A stretch of 62,619 bases of DNA from Eubacteriales Family XIII. Incertae Sedis bacterium (GTDB lineage: Bacteria; Bacillota; Clostridia; Peptostreptococcales; Anaerovoracaceae): assembly GCA_031272365.1 (NCBI GenBank), contig JAISTX010000041.1, positions 1 to 62,619 of the forward strand, given 5' to 3'. A program made the position numbers and the translations under genes. Position 1 is the first letter of the stretch; each line of letters starts with the position of its first letter. The notes beneath the pieces were generated by a model. The model had not been told where the DNA came from. It searched no databases and saw nothing but the letters and a program-made list of their open reading frames with translations. Shown piece after piece: positions 8,201 through 16,092 of this stretch.

Positions 8201-11200
8201 AGTCCTTCTTCGCGGCGGGGACGATGAGGTTGGCGGTCGCCATGCCGGCATACCCGTCGACCCAAAGCCGCCCGACGCTGTATCCCGCCGCCGTCCACGT
8301 ATAGGCATCCGTTTGGATCTGGGCGGCCACAGGCCCACCGATCGTCGACGCGCCGAGATGGTTCAGTATGTCGATTTGCGCCGAGCCGTTCACATACGTT
8401 TCATAACGGGGCAACAGGTCGATGAGCTTCGACAGCGGCAGCGGCGCCAGCCCGTAGTTTTCGACCACCACGCGGTAGTCGCGCTGCGCCGTGCCGGGGT
8501 CGGTGACGCGGACCGTCCCGTTGCCGCTCACAAGCGACTTCTGGATCACGGCCGTGCTGAAGTTTTGGTTGAGGATCGTGACCGGCGCGTTGGACTCCAC
8601 GTAGCTCTTGGAATCCGCGTTGCTGTCCAAGTTTTCGCCCACCGCCGGCGTTGACACGTTCGGGTCGTCGTTCTTCAGCGTGCCCGACGACTGGTAGAGG
8701 TCTTCGTACGCCTCCTCGAGGAAGACGTCCACCTTGTTCGTGCTGACCTGCGACGCGCCGGTGATGGCCGTGTATTTGGCCGAGGTCGCGTCGACGACCG
8801 CGCGGTACTCGATCTCGATGCGCTGTAGCGCGACGTTTTGCGCCTTCTCGCTGCCAATCGCGACCTGCGCCGTCGTCAGCCCCGCGGGGAGCGCTTGGCT
8901 CGGCGTAAACGCGAGCGTGAGGGTGTCCCCCGTGCCCCCGCTGCCGCGCGTGATGGAGACGGTGTATCCGCTTGTTATTTGAACTTTGCTGAGCTCCGTG
9001 CCATCAGGATTCAACGTGATGCGGTACAGCGCCACATAGTCCGATGCATTCGCCACATTCGCCGTGCCGTCCACCAGGCTGCCGACGAGCGGCACGAGCG
9101 TCATATACGGCCCCAGCGTATCCGTGAAGCCCGTCATATGCATGGTTTTGTTGTTGCCATAGCGCGTGTGGTAGTTGCCGATGTCGATCGTGTAGTCCAC
9201 GGCGTCGTCCGTGACGAGGTTCGACGTGCTCGGGGCCTTCTCCGAGCCACTGCCGTCCGGATCGTGCCCCTTGCGGCTCTTGACCACGTGCGTGAAGCCG
9301 ATCTTCGACGCGTTGCTGTCCGCGACGATCTTCACGTACCCGGCGTCCACGGGTTTGCCGCCCGCCTTCGTCGTGTAGGTGTTGAAGAGCGTGTCGCCGC
9401 CGCCGACGCCGGCCGCCGCCTTGAGCGTGTAGGCGAGCGTCACCGATTCGCCGGGGGCGAGCGTGTCGCCCGGAGCGAGGGCGATCGTGAACTTGCCGCT
9501 GTTGCCGGATGTAGTGATCAGGCTGGCGTCGATACTTGTCGGCGTGAAAGTTGAGTCCCCTGTCAGGGATGCGTCATCGTAGACAAAGAGATTGATCGCC
9601 GCTGCCTCGGAGTCCGTAATCACGTCGATTCTAGCCGATAGTTTCGCGTAGTCCGCATCTGTCGTACGTAGGCCGGCCAAGCCCGTGAAAGCCTCGAACG
9701 GCGCGAACGCGAGCGGCGTCCCGTCCGCCGCAAAGCCCTCGAACACGTCCTCGACGGTGATATTTGTGAGCGGGTCCGCCGTCGTGTTCGTGATCACGAT
9801 CTTGAACAGCAGCACGTCGCCTGCGATCGGCGCGCCCGTCGGCGCGACGTCTTCCGTCAGGTTCACCCAGCTCTTGTGCCCCGCGTAGCCGGAGGCGGGG
9901 GGCGACCAGACCTGGTGCCCCGAGCCGATCAGCCCCCCGTCCTTGTCGTAGGCGTCGAAGCTGTTCATATAGAGCGTGCCGGCCGTGACCGCCTTCGTCG
10001 TGTAGGTGACGATGAGGCGGTAGCCGTCATCGACAGTCGCGCCACCGGGGATCACCGCATTTTCATCCAGCTGGATCGTGAGCGTGCGCGGCGCCGTGTT
10101 GTTCACGGTGACAATGCCGGGCGTCGCGAGCGTTTTGCCCGTCCCGACGAAATCCTCGATCGACAGCCCGTCGAGCGGCGTGCCGAGGGCGGAAATGTCG
10201 GTGCCCGTCAGTTCCACGGCGGAGCCGTTCGTCTCCCATGCGCCAGCCACCTGATGGATGGGCTGCAGCCACAGCCGCACGTTTGCGCTGACACCGGAGT
10301 TTTCATAGCCTGCCTGATAAGCCGTGGGGACAGCCCCCGTGTAGTACTGCTGGTCCGTGCCGCTGAGCGTGTCGACGAAGGTCACGAAGCTCAGGTCTGT
10401 CTGGCTCTTGTTGTCGATGATCGCGCTGTAGCCGAGGATGTCGCCTGCCTTCGGGAAGGCGGCGGGGTCCGTCTGGGTCAGATTCTTCGCGTCTTTGTTG
10501 AAGCCGTACCGGTTGCGCAGGCTGTCGTTCATGAGGCGGTACATAAATTTCGCCGTGGACTCGCCGACGAAGCCCGTGGCGTCGCTGCCATACACATGGG
10601 CACCCCCTGCATCCTGATTCGTGTAGTCGTAGTCGATGCTGGCCGTGTTGTAGATCCAGTCGTTCTCGCGCTCCTTGGGCAGCGTGTTCACCGCGCACTC
10701 CATGCTGGGCCACGTGGCAAATTTGCAGTCCGCCGGGATGTCCGTGTAGGTATAGGTGATTTTCTCCACGTAGGCCCGGTCGGCGGAAGCAATGTCAATC
10801 TGGTCGGTTGACAGAATGGCGTCCAGATCCTTTGTCCAGACCGTGTCCAACGTCGCGTTGGAATACTCGATTGTTATCGTAAGCGAGCCGCTCGAGGGCT
10901 GCAGCGCACCGCCGTTCTCCAGCGTGTACAGCCCCGGGTAGACCGTGACGGGCAGCAGCTCCTTGTAGTTTGGCGTGCCGGCCGTCTCCGGGAACTCGTC
11001 CACGATGACGAGCTCGTCGATCGGGTATTTCTGCTTGTTGACGAAGGCGGCGGAAGAGCCCGTCCCCGTGTTCGTGCCGCCAAACTGGTATTTGACGATA
11101 TTGCCCGCGAACGCGCCGAGCGTGTTCTGGTCCGTGCCCGTCGCCGGCGTGCGGCCGATCTCCGTGATGTTCTTCGCAAAATGGAAATTGGTGAATGTCT

Positions 11201-12692
11201 CCTTGCCCGTCTCGTGCTTGTTCTGGTAGTGCAGCGTGAGGTCGTTCAAGGCCCCGTGCGGGAGCGCGACCGGGTCCGTGGAGCCGTAGCTGTATTTCGG
11301 CGTGACCTCGCCCGAGGCGTCGACCGCCTTCAGGTAGAAGGTGCGCGTCGCGGTGCTCGCGAGGTGCTCGTCCTCGATCATCGTATCCGCGTTGTAGTAG
11401 GCGCCGATGATCTTGATGGTGCTCGTGACGCCCGTGAGCTCCGCGTCGTTCGATGGGTCGCCGTCGAGGAAGCTCGTGTTCACGAAGGATTCTGCGATCG
11501 TGAAGTCCGTGATGTAGGTCACGCCGCCGATGGTTTCCGTCCGCAGCGCCGTGATCGGGTCAACAGACGGGTTGACGGGCGTGCCGTCCGCGTTGTAAAG
11601 CGGATCCCCCGCCGCGTCCCGGAAGTCGTCCCAGGAGATCAAAAGCAGCGGCTGGTTGTTGAAATGGTCGTCCTCGTCCGGCTCAGCCGCGTAGTCCACC
11701 GTGAAGCGGCCCGTCAGCTCCGCTGCGTCCGCGTAGACCTTGCCCTTGCCGTTGTAGGCGGCGCTCGTCCCGAGCGTCAGCGTGATCGTGCCGCTCGAGT
11801 TGTCATCGCCCTGCTGCGGGGCCGCCTGGGAGACGCCCACGCTGACGGGGTTCCACTCGAAATGCTTCGCCTGCGCGATGAAGCCGTCATTCGTCTTCGG
11901 GCTTCCGTTTGCGGCGGGCGTCCCGCTCTCGTTGTCATAGGCCTGCACCGTGATGGGGCAGGTCGTGCCGTCGGGCGTCACGCCGTTTTCGAAGGGCGTC
12001 AGCAGCAGCGTGAAGGAGTGGACCGCGCTGGAGCTGATTGCCTGCTTCCACGTGATCCACCAGTACCCGTCCGTGCTGGACGCCTGCGGGCCGGCCCCGT
12101 TACCGGGCGCGAGGTCGTATTGGCTGTTGGAGGTGATCGAAGGCTCCACGCCCTCGGGGAGCTTCACCCGGAACAGCAGCTGGTTCGCGGCGACGGACGC
12201 CGTGGATACCGAAAAGGACACGATCGCCAAGGAAGAGGTGCCCGTGTCGATGGCGACCTGCTGCCCGTCGGCGTTCGTGCTTTTGTCCAGTACGATGGAG
12301 CCGATGGACAGCGTGAACGCGTCGAGCGCTTCCACGTCGCCCTCCGTTTCCACGACCGCCTCCGCAGCCGCCGCTCCGGCCGCCGCACCTCCCAGCACAG
12401 CCTCGCCGTCCTCGGCTTCGGCTTCGTCCGACGCGCCACCCGGCGCGGCCTCAGACGCCCCGCCCGACGCGGATTCCTCCGCCCCGGCCGCCGCGCTGCC
12501 GCCGGCCCCGGCTTCCGCCTCCGTTCCCGATGAGCCACCTTCGTCCGAAGGTTCTTGTACCCCCAAGGTTTCCCCGGCTTCGGTTGTGCCTGCCGCCTGG
12601 CCTTCTTCGCTCGATCCGTATACCGGCACCACCACGGTTGCCAAAAATACGACTGCGACAAGTACGCTTAGAATTCTGGTTCTGTTTAGCAT
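5250..12692 (-). CDS. Giant surface protein with DUF11-like repeats, one Listeria-Bacteroides repeat and a multi-TM C-terminus
   Basis: A 2,480-aa secreted protein. It starts with a signal peptide (RTRILSVLVAVVFLATVVV). A Ser/Gly/Ala/Glu-rich segment follows, then many immunoglobulin-like conserved-repeat (DUF11-type) modules with motifs such as LLFKIVITNTTADPLTNITV. Near residue 2200 there is one Listeria-Bacteroides/InlB B-repeat (YTFLGWNTKADGTGT...IVLYAQW), then a Pro/Thr stalk. The C-terminus carries three hydrophobic helices separated by charged KKKK/EEEE stretches and has no LPXTG motif, so anchoring is probably by membrane insertion rather than sortase. ATG 12692 is preferred to 12722 because ATATGGGGGT lies five bases upstream and the signal peptide then begins normally. 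The likely role is adhesion or surface-layer structure. It could be phase-variable or sigma-controlled, but nothing in the sequence shows that. Confidence 0.85.
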   Translation of the reverse strand: MLNRTRILSVLVAVVFLATVVVPVYGSSEEGQAAGTTEAGETLGVQEPSDEGGSSGTEAEAGAGGSAAAGAEESASGGASEAAPGGASDEAEAEDGEAVLGGAAAGAAAAEAVVETEGDVEALDAFTLSIGSIVLDKSTNADGQQVAIDTGTSSLAIVSFSVSTASVAANQLLFRVKLPEGVEPSITSNSQYDLAPGNGAGPQASSTDGYWWITWKQAISSSAVHSFTLLLTPFENGVTPDGTTCPITVQAYDNESGTPAANGSPKTNDGFIAQAKHFEWNPVSVGVSQAAPQQGDDNSSGTITLTLGTSAAYNGKGKVYADAAELTGRFTVDYAAEPDEDDHFNNQPLLLISWDDFRDAAGDPLYNADGTPVNPSVDPITALRTETIGGVTYITDFTIAESFVNTSFLDGDPSNDAELTGVTSTIKIIGAYYNADTMIEDEHLASTATRTFYLKAVDASGEVTPKYSYGSTDPVALPHGALNDLTLHYQNKHETGKETFTNFHFAKNITEIGRTPATGTDQNTLGAFAGNIVKYQFGGTNTGTGSSAAFVNKQKYPIDELVIVDEFPETAGTPNYKELLPVTVYPGLYTLENGGALQPSSGSLTITIEYSNATLDTVWTKDLDAILSTDQIDIASADRAYVEKITYTYTDIPADCKFATWPSMECAVNTLPKERENDWIYNTASIDYDYTNQDAGGAHVYGSDATGFVGESTAKFMYRLMNDSLRNRYGFNKDAKNLTQTDPAAFPKAGDILGYSAIIDNKSQTDLSFVTFVDTLSGTDQQYYTGAVPTAYQAGYENSGVSANVRLWLQPIHQVAGAWETNGSAVELTGTDISALGTPLDGLSIEDFVGTGKTLATPGIVTVNNTAPRTLTIQLDENAVIPGGATVDDGYRLIVTYTTKAVTAGTLYMNSFDAYDKDGGLIGSGHQVWSPPASGYAGHKSWVNLTEDVAPTGAPIAGDVLLFKIVITNTTADPLTNITVEDVFEGFAADGTPLAFAPFEAFTGLAGLRTTDADYAKLSARIDVITDSEAAAINLFVYDDASLTGDSTFTPTSIDASLITTSGNSGKFTIALAPGDTLAPGESVTLAYTLKAAAGVGGGDTLFNTYTTKAGGKPVDAGYVKIVADSNASKIGFTHVVKSRKGHDPDGSGSEKAPSTSNLVTDDAVDYTIDIGNYHTRYGNNKTMHMTGFTDTLGPYMTLVPLVGSLVDGTANVANASDYVALYRITLNPDGTELSKVQITSGYTVSITRGSGGTGDTLTLAFTPSQALPAGLTTAQVAIGSEKAQNVALQRIEIEYRAVVDATSAKYTAITGASQVSTNKVDVFLEEAYEDLYQSSGTLKNDDPNVSTPAVGENLDSNADSKSYVESNAPVTILNQNFSTAVIQKSLVSGNGTVRVTDPGTAQRDYRVVVENYGLAPLPLSKLIDLLPRYETYVNGSAQIDILNHLGASTIGGPVAAQIQTDAYTWTAAGYSVGRLWVDGYAGMATANLIVPAAKKDSDDPSVVKPGKLILTYSTTVDKAQALSDLRGSGRHAYDDYNRAAFYPLVDGAEITIKSPAGSNGTHSADGNTTADWDGLNSTQNRYENSVKVSLADGSTAPFVGIVPKVITIVGGHETLSNYDPGTTEVTPGDNLALDVRFGNSTVSSGFVPTTITEGSHIVLDLPPSMDFEGFRLDSTTDVEVIPSWLANSGVPTVYNLPGNITRLVWEVDRTFTAGQNSATLAAEPFIVRVSTESGVYTEYHPQAYYVPQQTTDQYFYEDIVSASTAKSSYTYSIDNIDLSGGNGGLANGAGASASRLVRTDTGIAVYGDLGINANMTVEEDPDPSNIRKTTESNRILTLGDTADERDHTFTYKMYINVVSSSTGVTDPVVINRLPQIGDTRVTSATTRGTEAAVVLADGLGDVSVSLVWIGGGTAPSPTTVGFDPDDFKIEFLEGGAPNLAFTPTAASSLYTTSPPDGYDFEGGSAAAAPWISASGVTDPEAVTAVRVSLKDGKTFTVPMGWALVVQMTARLADGYDIPYKVGYDSFGFSGKVGAAKVISEPVNLGVRTQVPYDSITVTKVLKDASGKFRHVADGTIASNPFKVQIKNQLGAAVLKTLSFGSLAASSGTYTESQTTLVANGVKFTVAETNPISGYKAPVYAVTSQPADQYGNIHYDVTVTNETNLHRVYYHPNGGTGSQVDALNPYYRYDQVSVKDRGSIQRDGYTFLGWNTKADGTGTSYSENQANAFAIASDIVLYAQWEIIEDDEDDDDPPPYTPPQTPTTPTVIPPVTAPIIPQFVTPDPTPDPTPTPTPPEPEIEPAAVPDAPDDPEIYEGQSGNPITDLINGDIPLGNLDVRDAWSLLSAIMSIIALVIGILLIVFMVRRKKKKDEEEEDQAAAAATAKAETDAEEDEERRKKRQKTTFWTVLAAITGLLVIVVWLLLDWPLIHEVWINHWTPIVAIFFVVHIALFIVHKTRKEKEEEEEEEAEAGTAQEYIIV

Positions 12693-12735
12693 GACCGACC
12701 CCCATATTAGACTATGTTTCAAGTAATATGAAGGT

Positions 12736-12762
12736 AGTATATCATAAGTAGGCTACTGTCAA
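12736..12762 (-). promoter_or_regulatory. Promoter of the first giant surface-protein gene
   Basis: On the minus strand TTGACA (12762-12757) is followed after 15 bp by TATACT (12741-12736), preceded by TGA as an extended -10. The predicted leader is about 35 bases. It also lies just downstream of the metY stop, where no GC-rich terminator is visible. Confidence 0.6.
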
Positions 12763-12799
12763 CAAGGGTTGTAGCAGAATTATTATAAAAATATAACAA

Positions 12800-14104
12800 T
12801 CAGCCCTTGAAGGCCTGGTCCAGGTCCTCTATCAGATCCTCGGCGTTTTCGATGCCGATCGACAGCCGCACCGTGTTCGGGTAGATATACTGCTCGGTCA
12901 GCTCCGTCGTGTTCAGCTGGGAGTGCGTCGTGCTGGCCGGGTGGATGACGAGCGATTTCGCGTCCGCCACGTTCGCGAGCAGCGAGTAGATCTCCAGCCG
13001 GTCGATGAAGGCCTTCGCCTCCGCCTCCGAGCCATCGTACTCAAACGAGAAGATCGAGCCCGCGCCCTTCGGGAAGTACTTCTGGTAGAGGGCGTTCGAG
13101 GGCTCCGACGGGAGCGAGGGGTGGTGGAGGGCTTTCACCTTCGGCTGCGTCTTCAGGTAGTCGAGCACTTTGAAGGTGTTCTCGATGTGCCGCTCGACGC
13201 GCAGCGACAGGGTCTCCAGCCCCTGCAGCACGAGGAAGGCGTTCAGCGGCGCGATCGTCGCGCCCGTGTCGCGCAGCAGGATCGCGCGGATGCTCGTCAC
13301 GAAGGCCGCCGGCCCGACCGCGTCATAGAACACGACGCCGTGGTAGCTCTCGTTCGGCTCCGTGAGGTTCTTGAATTTGCCGCTCGCCTTCCAGTCGAAT
13401 TTGCCGGACTCGACGATGAAGCCCGCCAGGCCCGTGCCGTGCCCGTTCAGGTATTTCGTGCCCGAATGCACGACGATGTCCGCGCCATACTCAAACGTGC
13501 GGATGACGTTTGGCGGCGTGAACGTCGCGTCCACGACGAGCGGGATCTTGTGCGCGTGCGCGAGGTTCGCCAGCGCCTCGAAGTCGACGACGTTGGAGTT
13601 GGGGTTGCCCAGCGTCTCGACGAAGATGGCCTTCGTGTTCGGCTGGATGGCCGCCTCGAATTTTGCGAGCGCGTCGCCCTGCTCCGGGTCGACGAAGGTC
13701 GTGCTGATGCCCTGCGTGGACAGCGTGTGCTTCAGGAGGTTGTACGTGCCGCCGTAGATCGTGCTCTCGGAGACGATGTGGTCCCCCTGCTGCGCCAGCG
13801 TCTGGAACGTGTACGTCAGCGCCGCCGCCCCCGAGGCCACGCCGAGCGCCGCCGCGCCGCCCTCAAGCGCCGCGATGCGCTCCTCCGCCACCGCCTGCGT
13901 CGGGTTCGTCAGCCGGCTGTAGATATTGCCCGCGTCCGTCAGCGCGAAGCGCCCCGCCGCCTGCGCCGTGTCGGCGAACACGTAGGCCGTATTCTGGTAG
14001 ATCGGCACCGCGCGCGCCCCGTAGGCCGCGTCCGGCTGCTCCTGCCCGATGTGCACCTGCTTTGTCTCAAAGCGCCATTTTGATGTGTCCTTTGCAATAG
14101 CCAT
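12800..14104 (-). CDS. metY: O-acetylhomoserine aminocarboxypropyltransferase (sulfhydrylase)
   Basis: A 434-aa PLP enzyme of the Cys/Met metabolism family. It makes homocysteine (or methionine with methanethiol) from O-acetylhomoserine and sulfide. Diagnostic motifs are QNTAYVF near the start, SRLTNPTQ, the PLP-ring region SGAAAL, and VVHSGTKYLNGHGT, which holds the Schiff-base lysine. The C-terminal TTHSQLN is typical of MetY rather than MetB. The start at 14104 (MAIAKDTSKW) has AGGAAG six bases upstream; the 25-codon extension has poor coding character. A consensus promoter lies about 65 bp upstream. Confidence 0.95.
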   Translation of the reverse strand: MAIAKDTSKWRFETKQVHIGQEQPDAAYGARAVPIYQNTAYVFADTAQAAGRFALTDAGNIYSRLTNPTQAVAEERIAALEGGAAALGVASGAAALTYTFQTLAQQGDHIVSESTIYGGTYNLLKHTLSTQGISTTFVDPEQGDALAKFEAAIQPNTKAIFVETLGNPNSNVVDFEALANLAHAHKIPLVVDATFTPPNVIRTFEYGADIVVHSGTKYLNGHGTGLAGFIVESGKFDWKASGKFKNLTEPNESYHGVVFYDAVGPAAFVTSIRAILLRDTGATIAPLNAFLVLQGLETLSLRVERHIENTFKVLDYLKTQPKVKALHHPSLPSEPSNALYQKYFPKGAGSIFSFEYDGSEAEAKAFIDRLEIYSLLANVADAKSLVIHPASTTHSQLNTTELTEQYIYPNTVRLSIGIENAEDLIEDLDQAFKG

Positions 14105-14170
14105 GGTTTCTTCCTTTCCGCGAGCCCGCTTCGTCGAATAAATATACTTAGTTGATATGTTATATATGTT

Positions 14171-14198
14171 ATTATACACACAAAAAAAGGGCTGTCAA
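14171..14198 (-). promoter_or_regulatory. metY promoter embedded in the upstream gene's terminator
   Basis: On the minus strand TTGACA (14198-14193) and TATAAT (14176-14171) are separated by 16 bp, both perfect consensus. The -35 box is formed by the loop and right arm of the terminator hairpin at 14187-14204. Downstream, the AT-rich start region holds a tandem ATATGTTAT-ATATGTTAT element (about 14156-14174) that could be an operator. Confidence 0.8.
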
Positions 14199-14204
14199 GC
14201 CCTT
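14182..14204 (-). terminator. Intrinsic terminator of the sigma/membrane-protein operon
   Basis: AAGGGCT-TGAC-AGCCCTT forms a 7-bp stem with a tetraloop, followed on the minus strand by seven T residues. It begins about 11 bp after the stop of the small membrane protein gene. Confidence 0.9.
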
Positions 14205-14214
14205 TCGCAAAGAA

Positions 14215-14655
14215 TTATTTTTCTGTTTCCGTGTCCTCATCCGCCGCCTCGTCCCCGGCGAAACCCGGCGCAGCGCCCTCTTCCGGCGGCGCCTCTGGCG
14301 ACCCCGCTGACGACCCTTCTGACGACGCCGAGTCCGCCGGGATCACCTCCATGAACACCTCGTCGCCGCCCGTGAGGCCCGGCGCCTCCCGCTGCTGCAC
14401 GTTGATAAAGAGCACCGCGAGCACGAGCGCCGCCGCCGCGATCAGGACCACCAGCAGGAGCACCCGCGGCCTGCGCTCGACCGCCGCCTCGCCGCCGGCG
14501 GAAACCGACAGCCCGTCCGCCGCCCCGCCCGCCGCAATGCGCGCGCGCACCTTCCGCGTGAAGGCGTCCACCTCCGCAGCCGGCGCCGCCCGGTCCGCCG
14601 CGAGCGAAACCGCCGCCGCGATCTCCCTGTCGATTCTATCCTCTCTCTCGTCCAT
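14215..14655 (-). CDS. Single-pass membrane protein, probable partner of the upstream sigma factor
   Basis: About 146 aa. A charged cytoplasmic N-terminus is followed by one transmembrane helix (VLLLVVLIAAAALVLAVLFI) and an acidic Ser/Glu/Pro-rich extracytoplasmic tail. It lies about 37 bp downstream of the sigma-factor stop on the same strand, the usual place for an anti-sigma factor, but no ZAS zinc motif or RsiW-like domain is visible. Its N-terminal stretch (AAAVSLAADRAA...VDAF) matches the linker that follows the sigma domains in the fused sigma protein at 24467-25738, so it is probably a detached version of that region. The ATG at 14655 is preferred; a GTG five codons upstream (14670) is possible. 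Neither has a strong ribosome-binding site. Confidence 0.7.
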   Translation of the reverse strand: MDEREDRIDREIAAAVSLAADRAAPAAEVDAFTRKVRARIAAGGAADGLSVSAGGEAAVERRPRVLLLVVLIAAAALVLAVLFINVQQREAPGLTGGDEVFMEVIPADSASSEGSSAGSPEAPPEEGAAPGFAGDEAADEDTETEK

Positions 14656-14692
14656 TTCTCTGTCCCGCACCTTCTGTCAAACCGGCCACCGG

Positions 14693-15334
14693 TCACCAGC
14701 CGAACGCGCTGCGCCCGGCCGGCTCCTCACCCACACCTTCCTCCGCATCCATCGCCGCGAGCCGGCGCGCGATGTTGCGCTTCGCTTTCATGATATTCGT
14801 CGAAACCGTCGATGTCGTGCACCGCAGCGCACTCGCGATCTCGCGATAGCTCATATTTTCATAATAATACAAGATCAGCGCCTCGCGCTGCTTCTCGCAA
14901 AGCTGCTCCACCAGCCTCCGCACGATCTCGACGCGCTCCCCTTCGAGCAGCAGCTCCTGGGGGTTGCCGTCGCGCGCCTCGTCCGGCAACGACTCCGCGT
15001 AGTCGTCGATGTCCGCCGCCTCGTCCCCGCCCTTCTGGGAACGCAGCCGGTGGACGTGCTTCAGGCAGCAGTACTTCACCAGCCGGTACAGCCACGGCCG
15101 GAACGCGTCCGGGTCGCGGAGGTTCCGGATGCTCGCGTGCATCGCGATCACCGCCTCCTGCGCCGCGTCGTCCGCGTCGCTCGGGTTCCGGACATACCGG
15201 TGCGCTTCGAACAAGATGCTCTTTGCGAACAGCTCGCACAAAGACTCAAACGCCCGCGCATCTCCGTCGATCGCGCGCACCACCAGATCCCTGGTCCGCG
15301 GATCCGGCGCCAATCCTACCCCTGACTGTGCCAT
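14693..15334 (-). CDS. ECF-like sigma-70 family RNA polymerase sigma factor
   Basis: A 213-aa alternative sigma factor with region 2 (DADDAAQEAVIAMHASI, FRPWLYRLVKYCCLKHV) and region 4 (EKQREALILYYYENMSYREIA, TTSTVSTNIMKAKR). A short IDDYAES insertion between the regions is shared with the second sigma factor at 24467. The ORF is open for 84 further codons upstream, but these run through an intergenic repeat. ATG 15334 fits the family start. It has no Shine-Dalgarno and begins six bases after a TACAAT box, so the mRNA is probably leaderless. It is followed by a membrane protein that is its likely regulator. Confidence 0.9.
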   Translation of the reverse strand: MAQSGVGLAPDPRTRDLVVRAIDGDARAFESLCELFAKSILFEAHRYVRNPSDADDAAQEAVIAMHASIRNLRDPDAFRPWLYRLVKYCCLKHVHRLRSQKGGDEAADIDDYAESLPDEARDGNPQELLLEGERVEIVRRLVEQLCEKQREALILYYYENMSYREIASALRCTTSTVSTNIMKAKRNIARRLAAMDAEEGVGEEPAGRSAFGW

Positions 15335-15340
15335 GGGGTC

Positions 15341-15369
15341 ATTGTACCACAAGAGGCCAGCGCGGACAA
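15341..15369 (-). promoter_or_regulatory. Promoter of the sigma-factor gene (leaderless type)
   Basis: On the minus strand TTGTCC (15369-15364), a 17-bp spacer and TACAAT (15346-15341) with TGG directly before the -10. Only six bases separate the -10 from the ATG, so transcription should start at or next to the A of ATG. Confidence 0.65.
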
Positions 15370-15380
15370 CTGGCGTAACA

Positions 15381-15562
15381 GATTGGAAATCGGTCGCTTT
15401 GGCGCCCGATTTCCTACCGATATTGCATCGAGTTCGCGGATTGCGGCGCAACTCGCGTACTCGATTGAAAATCGGTCGCCCGGGGGCCTGTTTTCCTACC
15501 GATATTGCATCGAGTCTGCGGATTGCGGCGCAACTCGCGTACTCGATTGAGAATCCGCCGCC
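15381..15562. repeat. 82-bp tandem repeat, two full copies plus a partial third
   Basis: Units begin at GATTG 15381, 15463 and 15545, exactly 82 bp apart. Copies one and two differ at a handful of positions, mostly in the TCGGTCGC...TTTTCCTACC segment. Each unit contains an outer inverted repeat ATCGAGT...ACTCGAT, with an inner GAGTT...AACTC pairing around GCGGATTGCGGCGC. The array fills most of the 278-bp gap between the divergent sigma and HD-domain genes. It resembles an intergenic REP/BOX-type element; no protein is encoded convincingly. Confidence 0.85.
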
Positions 15563-15612
15563 CTGATCCCTGTGTTGTATAATCAAAGGGATTCAAACGA
15601 GGAGGGTTGGCC

Positions 15613-16092
15613 ATGGACGGAACCAATCGTGTTTACAAACTGCTGTGCGCGGTGCAGCACGCGATCGACGCGGCGGCCGCCGCCGTCCCTTCGCGCGACG
15701 AGACCGCGGACTGGGAGTGCATCCACGCGGTCAGCAGCGCACGGACGGGGGCGGGGCTCGCGGCCAAGCGCGGGCTGGACGAAGAGCTCGCCGCCGCCGC
15801 GTGCGCACTGCACGATTTTGCGCGGGTCCTGGACGGCCGGCAGGACGGGCACGCGGAGCGCGGTTACGAAGCGGTGAAGCTTTTCCTGCGCGATGGCGAA
15901 GGCGCGCGGGGGCTCTTCACGGACGATGAAATCGAACAGATCGCACTGGCCGTGCGAAGCCACAGCAAGAAGGCCGAGGTGGGCTCCCCGCTCGAGGAGG
16001 TCGTGAAGGACGCGGACGTGCTGGACATGCACGCCTTCGGCCGCCCCCTGCCAAGGGACGAGCAGAGGGCACGGCTCAAACGGCTGCTATAG
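15613..16092 (+). CDS. HD-domain phosphohydrolase-like protein
   Basis: A 159-aa protein with the metal-ligand pattern of the HD superfamily: H in CIHAV, HD in CALHDFARV, H in VRSHSKK and D in VKDADVLD. Family members hydrolyse phosphomonoesters, phosphodiesters or nucleotides; the substrate here cannot be told. ATG 15613 follows GAGGAGGG with six bases between; a TTG two codons upstream is less likely. A TATAAT with upstream TG sits about 35 bp before the start. Its 3' end overlaps the end of purF by 6 bp in convergent orientation. Confidence 0.75.
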   Translation: MDGTNRVYKLLCAVQHAIDAAAAAVPSRDETADWECIHAVSSARTGAGLAAKRGLDEELAAAACALHDFARVLDGRQDGHAERGYEAVKLFLRDGEGARGLFTDDEIEQIALAVRSHSKKAEVGSPLEEVVKDADVLDMHAFGRPLPRDEQRARLKRLL

